Shown here in pieces: positions 45,886 to 54,858 of a stretch of 64,000 nucleotides of DNA. The notes beneath the pieces were generated by a model. It ran no database searches and was not told the DNA's origin. It was given only the letters and a program-made list of their open reading frames with translations. A program made the translations under genes and the position numbers. Source of the DNA: Priestia filamentosa (lineage in GTDB: Bacteria > Bacillota > Bacilli > Bacillales > Bacillaceae_H); contig NZ_FXAJ01000001.1 in assembly GCF_900177535.1 (NCBI RefSeq), forward strand, positions 558,001 through 622,000. The letters run 5' to 3'. Each line of letters opens with the position of its first letter. Within the stretch, counting starts at the first letter, position 1.

Positions 45886-46900
45886 CAGCAAAAGAGTTAT
45901 ATGGTTTATCATTGGAGTTCTTGTTATCTTCTCCATTACGTTCATTCCATTGCCATACTATATTACGAAGCCAGGACTTGCAGAAGAGTTAGAACCGATT
46001 GTGAAAGTGGAGGGCGGCTATAAAGAAGAAGGGTCCCTTATGTTAACAACGGTTCGTATTGGAAAGGCAACGCCACTTTCTTATGCACTTGCTCATTTTC
46101 AAGACTTTAGTCACCTTTATAAAGAAGAGGAAATACTGGGTGAAAATGAAAGCAATGAAGAGTATAACACTCGTCAGCTTCATATGATGGAAATGTCTCA
46201 AGAATCTGCGATTGCCATTGCCTACGAGAAAGCGGGCAAAGATATAGAGTATAAATATGACGGTGTTTATGTAATGGCAGTTGCTCCAGATATGCCAGCA
46301 GACGGCGTATTAAAAACAGGTGATATTGTAACAAAGGTAGACAACAAACTTGTAAAACGCAGTGAAGATCTTATCTCATATGTAGAAGGAAAAAAAGCAG
46401 GAGATAAAGTAAGCGTTACATTTAAGAGAAATGAAAAAGTCAAAACAGAGACTATTACGCTAGAGCAGTTAAAAGTGTTGAACAACCGAGTTGGAATGGG
46501 AATTTCACTTGTAACAGATTTTGATATCTCTGTTAATCCAAAAGTCAAAATTAACTCAGAAGAAATTGGAGGCCCCTCAGCAGGACTCATGTTTTCACTT
46601 GAAATTTATAATCAGTTAACAAAAGATGATTTGACAAAGGGACGTCAAATTGCTGGAACAGGCACAATCAATGAAAAAGGAGAGGTAGGAGAAATTGGTG
46701 GAATTGAGCAAAAGATTGTGGCAGCTGATAAAGCAGGAGCGGAGATTTTCTTTGCGCCAAACAATCATGGAGCAAAAAATTCTAACTATCAAGATGCCCT
46801 AAAGGCAGCTAAGCAAATTGATACAGATATGAAAGTTGTACCTGTTGATACGTTTGACGATGCTGTTTCCTACTTAAATAAGATGCCTGAAAAAGAATAG
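45875..46900 (+). CDS. ylbL: Membrane-anchored PDZ-Lon serine protease YlbL
   Basis: The 341-residue protein has an N-terminal membrane anchor (about 8-28), a PDZ domain (about 128-200) and a Lon-type protease domain. The catalytic Ser235 lies in GGPSAGLM and Lys280 in GGIEQKIVAA. The SepM/YlbL family is extracytoplasmic; in B. subtilis YlbL contributes, with CtpA, to degradation of the checkpoint division inhibitor YneA. The start overlaps ylbK. It ends at a bidirectional terminator shared with ylbM. Confidence 0.94.
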   Translation: MKSSSKRVIWFIIGVLVIFSITFIPLPYYITKPGLAEELEPIVKVEGGYKEEGSLMLTTVRIGKATPLSYALAHFQDFSHLYKEEEILGENESNEEYNTRQLHMMEMSQESAIAIAYEKAGKDIEYKYDGVYVMAVAPDMPADGVLKTGDIVTKVDNKLVKRSEDLISYVEGKKAGDKVSVTFKRNEKVKTETITLEQLKVLNNRVGMGISLVTDFDISVNPKVKINSEEIGGPSAGLMFSLEIYNQLTKDDLTKGRQIAGTGTINEKGEVGEIGGIEQKIVAADKAGAEIFFAPNNHGAKNSNYQDALKAAKQIDTDMKVVPVDTFDDAVSYLNKMPEKE

Positions 46901-46943
46901 AAAAGAGCCGTTTTCCGTATGATACGGGAAACGGCTCTTTTTT
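46901..46943. terminator. Bidirectional terminator between ylbL and ylbM
   Basis: A long stem, AAAAGAGCCGTTT...CCGTAT with its complement, contains the near-palindrome GTATGATAC at the tip and ends in T6. Confidence 0.88.
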
Positions 46944-48148
46944 CATAGTTGAATAGGTGGTGTTGTATATTCTTGCTTGAAAAAGCGCTGACGCACCTTT
47001 ATATCTAAAGGTAGGCTATATACTCTAGTTGCTTTTATATCCATATTTAAAAGGGGATGGTCCATTTTAGATACGGCTGAAACAAGGGGAACTTCGAAAG
47101 TTTTTTTCATTGTATTTAAGTAGTTTTTTCCTTGCTTTGTCATTCCTAGAAGTCTTGCATATGGAGGAGGACTGTTTAGAAGAGCTTTAGCTTCCTCTTT
47201 ATTTGTATTCATTAAAATATGTAGGCACATGCGTTGAAGTCTTGTCCATGTGTAACGTTTGTTTTTAATAAGAGTCATCAATGTTTGGAAGGAGTCAGCT
47301 TCTTTCATCATTTTTAAGAAGCGGTATTCCATTCCTTCTTCCATTTCATAATGACTTTTAAGCTCAGAAGCCGAAAGAATGAAAAGTTGATGCTGTAAAT
47401 AGGAGAAATAGGCTTCCCAATTATGCAAAAGTTTATATGTTTTTTTATACTTTTGCAGCTCATCAACTGTAGAAAGTGGTGTGAAAGAAGAAAGACTTTC
47501 AATAGTTGTTTGGTTTGAGAATAGGTTTTTTCGGATGCTTGTAGCACTTGCAATAGGACCGCTTGGAAGACTTTCATCATGATAGTCTGCACTTTTACGC
47601 TGAATTGTAAAAGGAGTTAGCTTAGCACCAAGTTTCTGAATTTCTTTTACGTAAGAAAAACCAAGGATATTGTTTGGTTGTGATAAATCTAAATCAGTTT
47701 TAAAATGAGTTAAAGCATTTGTTACTGCGTTTGGATAGCTACTTCCTTTTTTCATTTCAGCTTTAATATTTTCTTCGATAAGAGGTTTGTTTGCACGTGC
47801 AATTTCAGCTGCTTTTAGGAAGGCAGAGATATCTCCATGTTCACTTCCAAAGCAAAGAGACGAAACAGACAGGGATTCTAGAAGGTTTATAGCACCATAT
47901 GCAAACGTATCAGCGTGTCCTACAGCAAATAAAAATGGAAGCTCAATCACAACATCTGCTCCTGCTTTTAAAGCCATTGCAGTGCGAGCCCATTTTGAAA
48001 CAAGAGCAGGTTCCCCGCGCTGGAGAAAATTCCCGCTCATAATAACGACTGCACAATCTGTATCACTTTGCTTCTTTGCTTCATTTATATGGTAGAGGTG
48101 CCCGTTATGAAACGGATTATATTCCGCGATAATACCTACTGTTTTCAA
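46943..48148 (-). CDS. tmcAL: tRNA(Met) cytidine acetate ligase TmcAL (YlbM)
   Basis: The 401-residue nucleotidyltransferase-fold enzyme begins MKTVGIIAEYNPFHNGHLYHI with the HxGH-type motif (HNGH at about 13-16). IMSGNFLQRGEPALVSKWART, VIELPFLFAVGHADTFA and ILGFSYVKEIQKL follow. TmcAL acetylates C34 of elongator tRNA-Met using acetate and ATP, a route found in Bacillus in place of acetyl-CoA-dependent TmcA. Convergent to ylbL and divergent from ylbN. Confidence 0.95.
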   Translation of the reverse strand: MKTVGIIAEYNPFHNGHLYHINEAKKQSDTDCAVVIMSGNFLQRGEPALVSKWARTAMALKAGADVVIELPFLFAVGHADTFAYGAINLLESLSVSSLCFGSEHGDISAFLKAAEIARANKPLIEENIKAEMKKGSSYPNAVTNALTHFKTDLDLSQPNNILGFSYVKEIQKLGAKLTPFTIQRKSADYHDESLPSGPIASATSIRKNLFSNQTTIESLSSFTPLSTVDELQKYKKTYKLLHNWEAYFSYLQHQLFILSASELKSHYEMEEGMEYRFLKMMKEADSFQTLMTLIKNKRYTWTRLQRMCLHILMNTNKEEAKALLNSPPPYARLLGMTKQGKNYLNTMKKTFEVPLVSAVSKMDHPLLNMDIKATRVYSLPLDIKVRQRFFKQEYTTPPIQL

Positions 48149-48251
48149 GCTTTTTGCCTCCTTTTTAAACTTTTCTTTTGCAATTTATAAAAAAAATGAT
48201 AAAGTGGATATACGATAACGATTACCAACATTATAGTGTAAAGAAAAAATA

Positions 48252-48280
48252 TTGACAAATAGCTTTGTGAAGGCTATAAT
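48252..48280 (+). promoter_or_regulatory. Consensus sigma-A promoter of ylbN-rpmF
   Basis: TTGACA (48252-48257), exactly 17 nt, then TATAAT (48275-48280): 12 of 12 consensus bases. It lies 27 nt before the ylbN TTG, so the leader is short. This is the best promoter match in the window. Confidence 0.85.
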
Positions 48281-48307
48281 TACTTTTGTTGCTTTGAGGT
48301 GATAACG

Positions 48308-48823
48308 TTGAAATGGTCAGTGCACCAACTGCGTAAATTACAAAGTAAAGGTTTAAATATAGATGAGAAAGTAGATCTGTCTGACATCGTAAAACGAGAT
48401 GGAGAGATTCGTGATATTTCTCCTGTTCATATTACGGGAAGAGGAGACATTTTCTCAACACATGTTACCTTTCATTTAAGAATACAAGGGGAACTTATCT
48501 TGCCTTGTGCGAGAACACTTGTTGATGTTCCTTATGAATTTGACATTGAAACGGATGAAACCTTTATTTTAACGTCAACAGATGAAGAAACAGGAGAAGA
48601 TGTTCATTACATTGAACAAGATATCGTTGATTTACAGCCGGTAGTGGAAGAACTTATCGTCCTTCAAGTACCTATCCAAGTTTTTAGTGACGAACAGAAT
48701 CCAGAAGGGGCTGCCCCTCAGTCTGGTCACGATTGGCAGGTTATTACAGAGGAAGATCAAGAACAAAAAGTAGATCCACGTCTCTCTGTTCTTCAGGATT
48801 ATTTTAAAGACAAGAAAGACTAA
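48308..48823 (+). CDS. ylbN: DUF177/YceD family protein YlbN
   Basis: The 171-residue protein starts at TTG 48308, 5-6 nt after GAGGTGA, giving [20 protein letters not shown] as in the family. GTG 48299 overlaps the ribosome binding site. The YceD domain region has [22 protein letters not shown] and ends with the acidic tail [13 protein letters not shown]. The gene is almost always directly upstream of rpmF; E. coli YceD is linked to 23S rRNA maturation. The function in Bacillus is not established. Confidence 0.9.
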   Translation: MKWSVHQLRKLQSKGLNIDEKVDLSDIVKRDGEIRDISPVHITGRGDIFSTHVTFHLRIQGELILPCARTLVDVPYEFDIETDETFILTSTDEETGEDVHYIEQDIVDLQPVVEELIVLQVPIQVFSDEQNPEGAAPQSGHDWQVITEEDQEQKVDPRLSVLQDYFKDKKD

Positions 48824-48891
48824 CAACCTTTAAGAAGATCCGGCTTAACCGGCCTTCATATGATGTAAATCCTTTTAAGGAGGTGGGAAGA

Positions 48892-49062
48892 ATGGCTGTA
48901 CCTTTTAGAAGAACTTCTAAAATGAAGAAAAGAACTCGTCGTACGCATTTCAAACTACAAGTTCCTGGTATGGTAGAATGCCCAAATTGTGGCGACATGA
49001 AGCTTGCACACCGCGTATGTAAAGCTTGTGGAACATACAAAGGAAAAGAAGTAGCAAAATAA
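48892..49062 (+). CDS. rpmF: 50S ribosomal protein L32
   Basis: The 56-residue product reads [20 protein letters not shown] at its start and has four zinc-ligand cysteines at 30, 33, 43 and 46 (CPNC and CKAC), so it is the zinc-binding form of L32. ATG 48892 follows AAGGAGGTGGGAAGA. It pairs with ylbN under the consensus promoter at 48252 and ends at its own terminator. Confidence 0.97.
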   Translation: MAVPFRRTSKMKKRTRRTHFKLQVPGMVECPNCGDMKLAHRVCKACGTYKGKEVAK

Positions 49063-49069
49063 TAAAAAA

Positions 49070-49096
49070 ACAGTGCATTTTTGCACTGTTTTTTTA
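49070..49096 (+). terminator. Terminator of ylbN-rpmF
   Basis: A perfect 8-bp stem ACAGTGCA/TGCACTGT around TTTT, flanked by an A-run and followed by T7. Confidence 0.9.
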
Positions 49097-49202
49097 TTTG
49101 TCTTGAAAAAGAAGAGTTTAAAAAACAATCATGTATTTCTTCTAGTCTATCTTCCCTATTAGCTGCATACGTATATAGTAAACAGAATAGGGGGGATTAA
49201 AG

Positions 49203-49769
49203 ATGACATCAACAAGGCAGGATGCATGGACTAGTGATGAAGATTTATTGTTGGCGGAAGTAGTCCTTCGCCATATTAGAGAAGGTGGGACACAGCTAGC
49301 CGCTTTTGAAGAAGTAGGAAGAAAGCTATCAAGAACATCAGCTGCTTGCGGATTTCGTTGGAATTCCTATGTGCGCAAGCAATATAAAACAGGAATTGAA
49401 AGTGCTAAAAAACAGCGGAAAGAATTTAAGTCTTCAGCTGTTCCGGCACCGATTTTTGTACAAAATGCTTCTGAGGAAGGAACAGGGGTTAAAACGTTAA
49501 CGCTTGATGAGATTATTAGCTATCTGCAGAATCTTAAAAATGGAAATGGTGGTTCTTTGGAAGCTGCAGAAGAAAATAAAAAGCTTAGTTTGAAAATAAA
49601 AGAGTTAGAAAAGAAAGTAAACAGGTTGGAGCAGGAAAAACAAATGCTACAAACAAATTTAATTGTTGTAAGAGATGACTATAAAGCGCTTATTGAAATT
49701 ATGGAAAGAGCAAAAAGAGTTGTTTTAAGTGACTCAACTGTAAAGGAAAAAGTGGAAGAAGTGAAGTAA
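49203..49769 (+). CDS. ylbO: RsfA-family transcriptional regulator YlbO
   Basis: The 188-residue protein has an N-terminal Myb/SANT-like helical domain (RQDAWTSDEDLLLAEVVLRHIREGGTQLAAFEEVGRKLSRTSAACGFRWNSYVRKQY) and a C-terminal coiled coil (about 120-175, rich in E/K/L heptads). RsfA, its paralogue, adjusts sigma-F-dependent expression in the forespore; YlbO is a sporulation-period gene. The ATG at 49203 follows GGGGGGATTAAAG. A bidirectional terminator separates it from ylbP. Confidence 0.92.
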   Translation: MTSTRQDAWTSDEDLLLAEVVLRHIREGGTQLAAFEEVGRKLSRTSAACGFRWNSYVRKQYKTGIESAKKQRKEFKSSAVPAPIFVQNASEEGTGVKTLTLDEIISYLQNLKNGNGGSLEAAEENKKLSLKIKELEKKVNRLEQEKQMLQTNLIVVRDDYKALIEIMERAKRVVLSDSTVKEKVEEVK

Positions 49770-49805
49770 AAGACAAGAAGGGGAAATCCCTTCTTGTCTT
49801 TTTTA
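49769..49805. terminator. Bidirectional terminator between ylbO and ylbP
   Basis: A stem AAGACAAGAAGGG/CCCTTCTTGTCTT around a short loop is followed by a T-run and preceded by an A-run. Confidence 0.88.
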
Positions 49806-49817
49806 TTTATAAGGTTG

Positions 49818-50291
49818 TTAAGCTTTTTGAGAAACACCAGCAGGCTGCCACACAAGTGGATTCTCGCCTAAGTCTCGATCCATATCGTATTTTACAGGAG
49901 TGAAGCCCATCTTGTTCCAGAATTCACTTGACTTAACACGTGGACTTGTTTTAATAGGTAAGTTAAACGATTTTGCAAACTCGATAAGAGCTCTTCCATA
50001 TCCTTGTTGTTGATAGTCTTTCAGCGTTTCAAGTTTCCATATTTCAAGATATTCTTGAGAAGGTTCAAAGTATTGATCATATTTCTTTCCTCGCTTGTAT
50101 AAACTCATACGTGCGACTAAACTATCTCCTAAATAAATTCCAAAGAAAGGTGACTCTATTTCATTTTCTGAGATGTTTGCTTGTAAATCTTCTAACATGG
50201 AGAGCTCTTGTATGCCGTATTCTTTAAATTTCTTAAATTCTTCGAGCGTCTTGTAGTTGATTTTTAGCCTCTTTACATCTTTGTTATACAT
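49818..50291 (-). CDS. ylbP: GNAT family N-acetyltransferase YlbP
   Basis: The 157-residue protein matches YlbP: RLKINYKTLEEFKKFKEYGIQELSMLEDLQ, then a GNAT core with LETLKDYQQQGYGRALIEFAKS, where QxxGxG/A is the acetyl-CoA pyrophosphate loop. SSEFWNKMGFTPVKYDMDRD follows. The substrate is unknown. The ATG (complement of 50289-50291) follows GGGGGATTTTTT. Divergent from panE across a 247-nt gap holding a structured segment. Confidence 0.9.
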   Translation of the reverse strand: MYNKDVKRLKINYKTLEEFKKFKEYGIQELSMLEDLQANISENEIESPFFGIYLGDSLVARMSLYKRGKKYDQYFEPSQEYLEIWKLETLKDYQQQGYGRALIEFAKSFNLPIKTSPRVKSSEFWNKMGFTPVKYDMDRDLGENPLVWQPAGVSQKA

Positions 50292-50379
50292 AAAAAATCC
50301 CCCTTGTAGAAATAATAAAGAACCCCTTGTTTTTATTATATACTAAATTATTAGAAAATTGCTCGTACAATGCTTAGGA

Positions 50380-50469
50380 AATGTTCTTCAGGAGGGTAAA
50401 GAGAGCACATGATGAACATTAGGGGAAGAATAAAAATGAGACTTTTGCCCCTCTTCGGCTCTTTTTTTT
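50380..50469 (+). other. Structured segment with T8 tail before panE
   Basis: AATGTTC (50380-50386) pairs with GAACATT (50414-50420), and the next bases AGGGG (50421-50425) pair with CCCCT (50448-50452). T8 follows at 50462-50469. It could be a small attenuator or leader. The stems are short and there is a 9-nt gap before the T-run, so this is tentative. Confidence 0.35.
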
Positions 50470-50538
50470 CTTTCCTTCTGTTGGTACAATACAAGAGAGA
50501 AAAGACTTTTAAAGGAAAAATGATAGAAGGAGAGCAAA

Positions 50539-51420
50539 ATGGAGAAACTAGATGTAATTGGTGGGGGAAGCCTTGGATTATTATATGCAGGGTATTTATC
50601 AGAACAATGGGATGTTACTTTATACACTAAAACAGAAGAACAAGCAAATGCTATTAAGCAAAAGGGGATTTTAGTTTATAAAGAAGCTTCTCTTCGCTTT
50701 TTTCCAAAAGTAAAACCAATCTCTTCTTATGTGGATAAAGGTCATCTCGCTATAGTAACGTTAAAGGAATATCAGCTCTCTTCAATTATGCCCATTTTAA
50801 AGGCTACATGCCGTCCTCTGCTCTTTATTCAAAATGGTATGAATCACTTAAAAATGCTTGATAAATTAACAGCTGAAAATGTTTTTCTAGGAGTTGTGGA
50901 GCATGGAGCATTGCGGCTTAATGAAAATACCGTTCATCACAAAGGAGAGGGAAAAACAAAAGTAAGTGTATGGAGAGGGGAGAAAACATTCCTTTCTTCG
51001 CTTTTGACATATAACAAACAATTTCCATTTGTTTATGAAGATGATTGGAAGGAAATACTTCTTGGGAAACTTGTCATAAATATACTCGTGAACCCCTTAA
51101 CAGCTCTTTATAAAGTGGAAAATGGAGTTCTCTTAGAAAATCCCTACTTTCTTCAAAATATGAGAGCTTTGCTTAATGAAGTACATAATGTGTTAGAGTT
51201 AAAAGATGTGGAAAGTACTTTTAAAAACGTATTAACAATCTGCAAAAACACCAAAGATAACCGTTCTTCAATGCTTCAAGACTTGCAAAATAAAGGTATA
51301 ACAGAGATTGATGCAATCGTTGGTTACGTGTTGGAAGAAGCGGAGAGAAAGAAAATCGAGACGCCTCTCTTATCATTTTTATACGCTTCTATAAAAGGAT
51401 TAGAAAAGGGGGAGAGTTAA
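50539..51420 (+). CDS. panE: 2-dehydropantoate 2-reductase
   Basis: The 293-residue NADPH-dependent ketopantoate reductase has the dinucleotide motif VIGGGSLGLLYAGYL at the N-terminus. FIQNGMNHL lies in the central region, and a C-terminal helical domain contains KLVINILVNPLTALY and DNRSSMLQDLQNKGITEIDAIVGYVL, typical of ApbA/PanE. It makes pantoate for coenzyme A, the pathway that also needs CoaD encoded at 43187. It corresponds to ylbQ. ATG 50539 follows AAGGAGAG. The DUF3397 gene starts 2 nt after its stop. Confidence 0.92.
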   Translation: MEKLDVIGGGSLGLLYAGYLSEQWDVTLYTKTEEQANAIKQKGILVYKEASLRFFPKVKPISSYVDKGHLAIVTLKEYQLSSIMPILKATCRPLLFIQNGMNHLKMLDKLTAENVFLGVVEHGALRLNENTVHHKGEGKTKVSVWRGEKTFLSSLLTYNKQFPFVYEDDWKEILLGKLVINILVNPLTALYKVENGVLLENPYFLQNMRALLNEVHNVLELKDVESTFKNVLTICKNTKDNRSSMLQDLQNKGITEIDAIVGYVLEEAERKKIETPLLSFLYASIKGLEKGES

Positions 51421-51422
51421 GG

Positions 51423-51806
51423 ATGGGAAGCATCTTTTCAGCGATTTTAGCAACGCTTATAACGCTTCCTTTAGTGGCGTTTATTCTGTTTTATGCTGTG
51501 CTTCGCAAGGTTTTGGGAAGCAATCGAAGAGCTTTTCATCTATCAATTGATATTACAACCATTATCCTTATTTTCTCTGTATACTGCCTATCTGCTGTTA
51601 TTTGGGAAGGCTCATATTTATGGCTTATTTTACTCATCCTTTTAACTATTGCAGCTCTCACGACATTGCTACAGTGGAAGAAGACGAAAGACGTCCAATT
51701 TAAAAGAGTTTTAAAAGGATTTTGGAGAGTGAGCTTTCTTCTTTTTTTTATTGCACATTTAGCTCTTTTTATATATGGGATTTTTAGTCGTCTTCAAAAT
51801 ATTTAG
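51423..51806 (+). CDS. DUF3397 family membrane protein
   Basis: The 127-residue protein has about four membrane helices: FSAILATLITLPLVAFILFYAVL, IDITTIILIFSVYCLSAVIW, LWLILLILLTIAALTTLLQW and FWRVSFLLFFIAHLALFIYGIF. A basic Arg-rich loop follows helix 1. It fits the DUF3397 family found near bshC and mraZ in several Bacillaceae. The function is unknown. It begins 2 nt after panE, so it is co-transcribed. Confidence 0.75.
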   Translation: MGSIFSAILATLITLPLVAFILFYAVLRKVLGSNRRAFHLSIDITTIILIFSVYCLSAVIWEGSYLWLILLILLTIAALTTLLQWKKTKDVQFKRVLKGFWRVSFLLFFIAHLALFIYGIFSRLQNI

Positions 51807-51887
51807 CTGAGGCTATTTACTAGACGAATGAATGCATAGCATTGATAATGGGAAGTGTGAATTCGAGTACAGAAAGGAAGTTCATCA

Positions 51888-53498
51888 ATGGAACTTATAG
51901 ATTATGCGGGAAAACTTCTTAATCCACTTATGAACGATTATGTGAATGGAGATTCTTTTATTGGAGAATATTTTCATTATGATGTTTTATCTCCAAATGT
52001 TTATAAAGAGCGAAAAGAGGACTTAATGCTTCGCTCGTTACCAAGAGAGGCATTAGTAAATCATTTGCTTTCATATAACGAACATTTAGGTGCCTGTAAA
52101 GAAACACTAGCAAGCATTGAGACTTTAAAAAACGCGGAAACAACGGTTGTTGTCGGCGGACAGCAAGCAGGTCTCTTAACAGGCCCGCTTTATACGATAA
52201 ATAAAATTGTTTCTATTCTTAAATTAGCAAAAGAGCAGGAGGAAAAGCTAGGTTCGCGCGTTCTCCCTGTCTTTTGGATTGCAGGAGAAGATCATGATAT
52301 TGCTGAGATTAACCATATTTTTGTTGAAGGAAACGGAATGAAAAAACACGTCTACAAAGATGGGGAACAGAAAATGGCTTCTGAGGCAGTACTTCATAAA
52401 GAAACCCTCCAAAAATGGGTGAAGGAAGCTTTTCAAGCATTCGGGGAAAAGGAATATTCTAAAAAAGCAATATCGTTTGTTGAAACCTGTTTGCAAAGTG
52501 CGACAACGTACGTTGACTTCTTTGCTCTCCTCATTACAAAGTTATTCAGCAAACATGGCCTCATTTTAATTGACTCAGGTTCATCATCTTTAAGAAAAAT
52601 TGAAGCTGATTTCTTCACACAACTTATTAAGAAGAATGCTAAAATTAGTGAAGCTCTTGAAGAAACGCAAGGGAAACTTCGTCACCGCTATAAAAATGCT
52701 ATTGAAACAGACATTGCTAATGCTCATATTTTTTATTCAGAAGATGGACATCGCGTATTGCTTCAAAGAAATGGAGCCAAATTTTACGGGAAAAATGGAA
52801 GCATTAAACTTTCAGAAGATGAGCTTTTAACGATTGCTGAAGTAAAGCCCGAACTTTTAAGCAATAATGTAGTAACTCGTCCTCTTATGCAAGAATATTT
52901 GTTCCCAACGCTTGCTTTTATCGCAGGACCCGGGGAAGTAGCTTATTGGGCTGAACTTGGGGACGTTTTTGGGACTTTTGATATGAAGATGCCTCCTGTT
53001 GTTCCAAGACTCTCTTACGCAATTATTGAACGTGGAATTGCGAGAGATATGGAAAAGTTAGATTTATCGTTAGAAGACGTTTTCTCTGGTAACGTTGCTG
53101 TACGTAGAGATGAATGGCTAAAAGAGAGTGGGCAAGGAGCATATCTTTCTCATATTGAGTATTTAGAAGAAGAAGTAGAAAAAGTCCATTCATTATTTCG
53201 TGATAAAGTATTGCAAGAAAATAAAAATTATGTTGATCTCCTTCATAAAAATCGACAGCTTATTATGAGACAAATATCCTCTATTAGCCAAATTATGGAG
53301 AAAGATCACTTGAAAAGACATAGTGCGACTTGGAATAAATATCTTTCGATTGAAAATGCTCTAGTCCCACAAAATGCGCCACAGGAAAGAATCTGGAACG
53401 TTTTTTACTACATAAATAAATATGGTTTTACATTTGTAGACGAACTTGTAAGCTGTTCTGTCGAGTTTGATCATAAATTGAAAATCATTTATTTATAA
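51888..53498 (+). CDS. bshC: Bacillithiol synthase BshC (putative cysteine ligase)
   Basis: The 536-residue product matches BshC (YllA). It has VVGGQQAGLLTGPLYTINKIVSILKLAKEQE, PVFWIAGEDHDIAEINHIF (HxxE-type residues) and the C-terminal coiled-coil dimerisation region followed by ALVPQNAPQERIWN. BshC adds cysteine to GlcN-malate in the last step of bacillithiol synthesis. ATG 51888 follows AGAAAGGAAG. It ends with a terminator; the division cluster begins 390 nt later. Confidence 0.95.
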   Translation: MELIDYAGKLLNPLMNDYVNGDSFIGEYFHYDVLSPNVYKERKEDLMLRSLPREALVNHLLSYNEHLGACKETLASIETLKNAETTVVVGGQQAGLLTGPLYTINKIVSILKLAKEQEEKLGSRVLPVFWIAGEDHDIAEINHIFVEGNGMKKHVYKDGEQKMASEAVLHKETLQKWVKEAFQAFGEKEYSKKAISFVETCLQSATTYVDFFALLITKLFSKHGLILIDSGSSSLRKIEADFFTQLIKKNAKISEALEETQGKLRHRYKNAIETDIANAHIFYSEDGHRVLLQRNGAKFYGKNGSIKLSEDELLTIAEVKPELLSNNVVTRPLMQEYLFPTLAFIAGPGEVAYWAELGDVFGTFDMKMPPVVPRLSYAIIERGIARDMEKLDLSLEDVFSGNVAVRRDEWLKESGQGAYLSHIEYLEEEVEKVHSLFRDKVLQENKNYVDLLHKNRQLIMRQISSISQIMEKDHLKRHSATWNKYLSIENALVPQNAPQERIWNVFYYINKYGFTFVDELVSCSVEFDHKLKIIYL

Positions 53499-53499
53499 G

Positions 53500-53529
53500 A
53501 AAATCCTGCCACTAGCAGGATTTTTTTTT
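53500..53529 (+). terminator. Terminator of bshC
   Basis: A stem AAATCCTGC/GCAGGATTT around CACTA is followed by a long T-run. The rest of the gap to 53888 (about 360 nt) is AT-rich and holds no gene I can support. It has one TTGACA at 53766 with a poor -10, and no mraZ. Confidence 0.9.
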
Positions 53530-53888
53530 GACCAAATAGAATTAAAATTATAAAGAAAAACATTTTATGAAAAAAACATTTTTGTTTGTAAGAAAGAAGT
53601 CAAGTCGGAGATACTAATAAAGAAGAACAATTTCAAAAGAAAACACATCAGGACTTTTCAATCTTAAAATGTGAACATTATAATGCAACAGGAAGCGTTT
53701 TTTTAGCCTTCAAACTGTGGGAGTAATTGGATGTTTTTTTTCATGTTTTACAATGACATAATAAATTGACAAAATTCGTCGATAGTTTGTAGAAAAAGCT
53801 AAAAAAAACAAGTAATTTAATATATAATAAAAAAAGCATCCTAAATTAGAGGGTGTAATAGTTTAGGGAACAAAAAGTAGGTGCTAGC

Positions 53889-54827
53889 ATGTTCAAACAT
53901 AAGACAGTTTTATTAGAAGAAGCAGCAGAGGGATTACATATTAAACCCGACGGCATTTATGTGGACTGTACCCTTGGTGGAGCAGGACACAGTGAATATA
54001 TTTTACAACAGCTATCATCAGAAGGTCATCTTATTGCCTTTGACCAAGACGATGTAGCATTAGAAAATGCAAAAGAAAAGCTAGCTTCTTATGAAGGAAA
54101 AGTAACATTTGTAAAAAGTAACTTCCGCTTTTTAAAAGAAAAGCTAGCAGAACTTGGCGTTACGAAAGTTGATGGAGTTTTATTTGATTTAGGCGTTTCG
54201 TCCCCACAGCTTGATACCCCTGAAAGAGGATTCAGCTATCATCATGACGCTCCGCTAGATATGCGAATGGATCAACAATCAAAGCTAAGTGCATTTGACG
54301 TTGTAAACGAATGGCCGTATGAGAAACTTGTGAAAATTTTCTTCCAATATGGAGAAGAAAAATTTTCTAAGCAAATTGCGCGAAAAATTGAAAGTTATCG
54401 AGAAACGAAAAAAATTGAAACAACAAGTGAGCTTGTCGAACTAATTAAAGAAGGAATCCCAGCTCCAGCCCGTAGAAAAGGCGGACATCCAGCAAAACGG
54501 GTGTTTCAAGCTATTCGAATTGCTGTCAACGATGAGCTAGGTGTTTTTGAAATGGCGCTTGAACAAGCAATTGAGGTTGTGAGAAAAGGCGGACGTATTA
54601 GTGTTATCACGTTCCACTCATTAGAAGACCGCATTTGTAAAGCAAAGTTCAAAGAAAAAAGTTCTTTACCAGACTTGCCCCATGGGTTACCTATCATTCC
54701 AAAAGAATATGAGCCAGCATTAAAGCTGATTACAAGAAAACCAATTCTTCCGAGTGAAGAAGAGCTTAATGAAAACAATCGTGCACGCTCTGCTAAGCTA
54801 CGTATAGCTGAGAAAGCAAAAGAATAA
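53889..54827 (+). CDS. rsmH: 16S rRNA (cytosine(1402)-N(4))-methyltransferase RsmH (MraW)
   Basis: The 312-residue SAM methyltransferase begins [39 protein letters not shown], with SAM motif [41 protein letters not shown] and the C-terminal RAxxAKLR segment ([14 protein letters not shown]) follow. It methylates C1402 in the ribosomal P site. The ATG follows a modest AGTAGGTG. It is first in the division cluster here because mraZ is absent. Confidence 0.97.
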   Translation: MFKHKTVLLEEAAEGLHIKPDGIYVDCTLGGAGHSEYILQQLSSEGHLIAFDQDDVALENAKEKLASYEGKVTFVKSNFRFLKEKLAELGVTKVDGVLFDLGVSSPQLDTPERGFSYHHDAPLDMRMDQQSKLSAFDVVNEWPYEKLVKIFFQYGEEKFSKQIARKIESYRETKKIETTSELVELIKEGIPAPARRKGGHPAKRVFQAIRIAVNDELGVFEMALEQAIEVVRKGGRISVITFHSLEDRICKAKFKEKSSLPDLPHGLPIIPKEYEPALKLITRKPILPSEEELNENNRARSAKLRIAEKAKE

Positions 54828-54858
54828 GAAGGTGCGATAAAAAAAGGGAGGGGTTACA

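Noticed and set aside
50409-50630. A 73-codon frame beginning ATGATG 12 nt after GGAGGG and overlapping the start of panE.
   Set aside because: The product has no family resemblance, most of its length is an out-of-frame overlap with panE, and it runs through a T8 tract. Kept only as a note under the structured segment.
53566-53616. A 16-codon frame (MKKTFLFVRKKSSRRY) in the bshC-rsmH gap.
   Set aside because: No ribosome binding site, very short, and AT-rich DNA often yields such frames. It has no similarity to MraZ.
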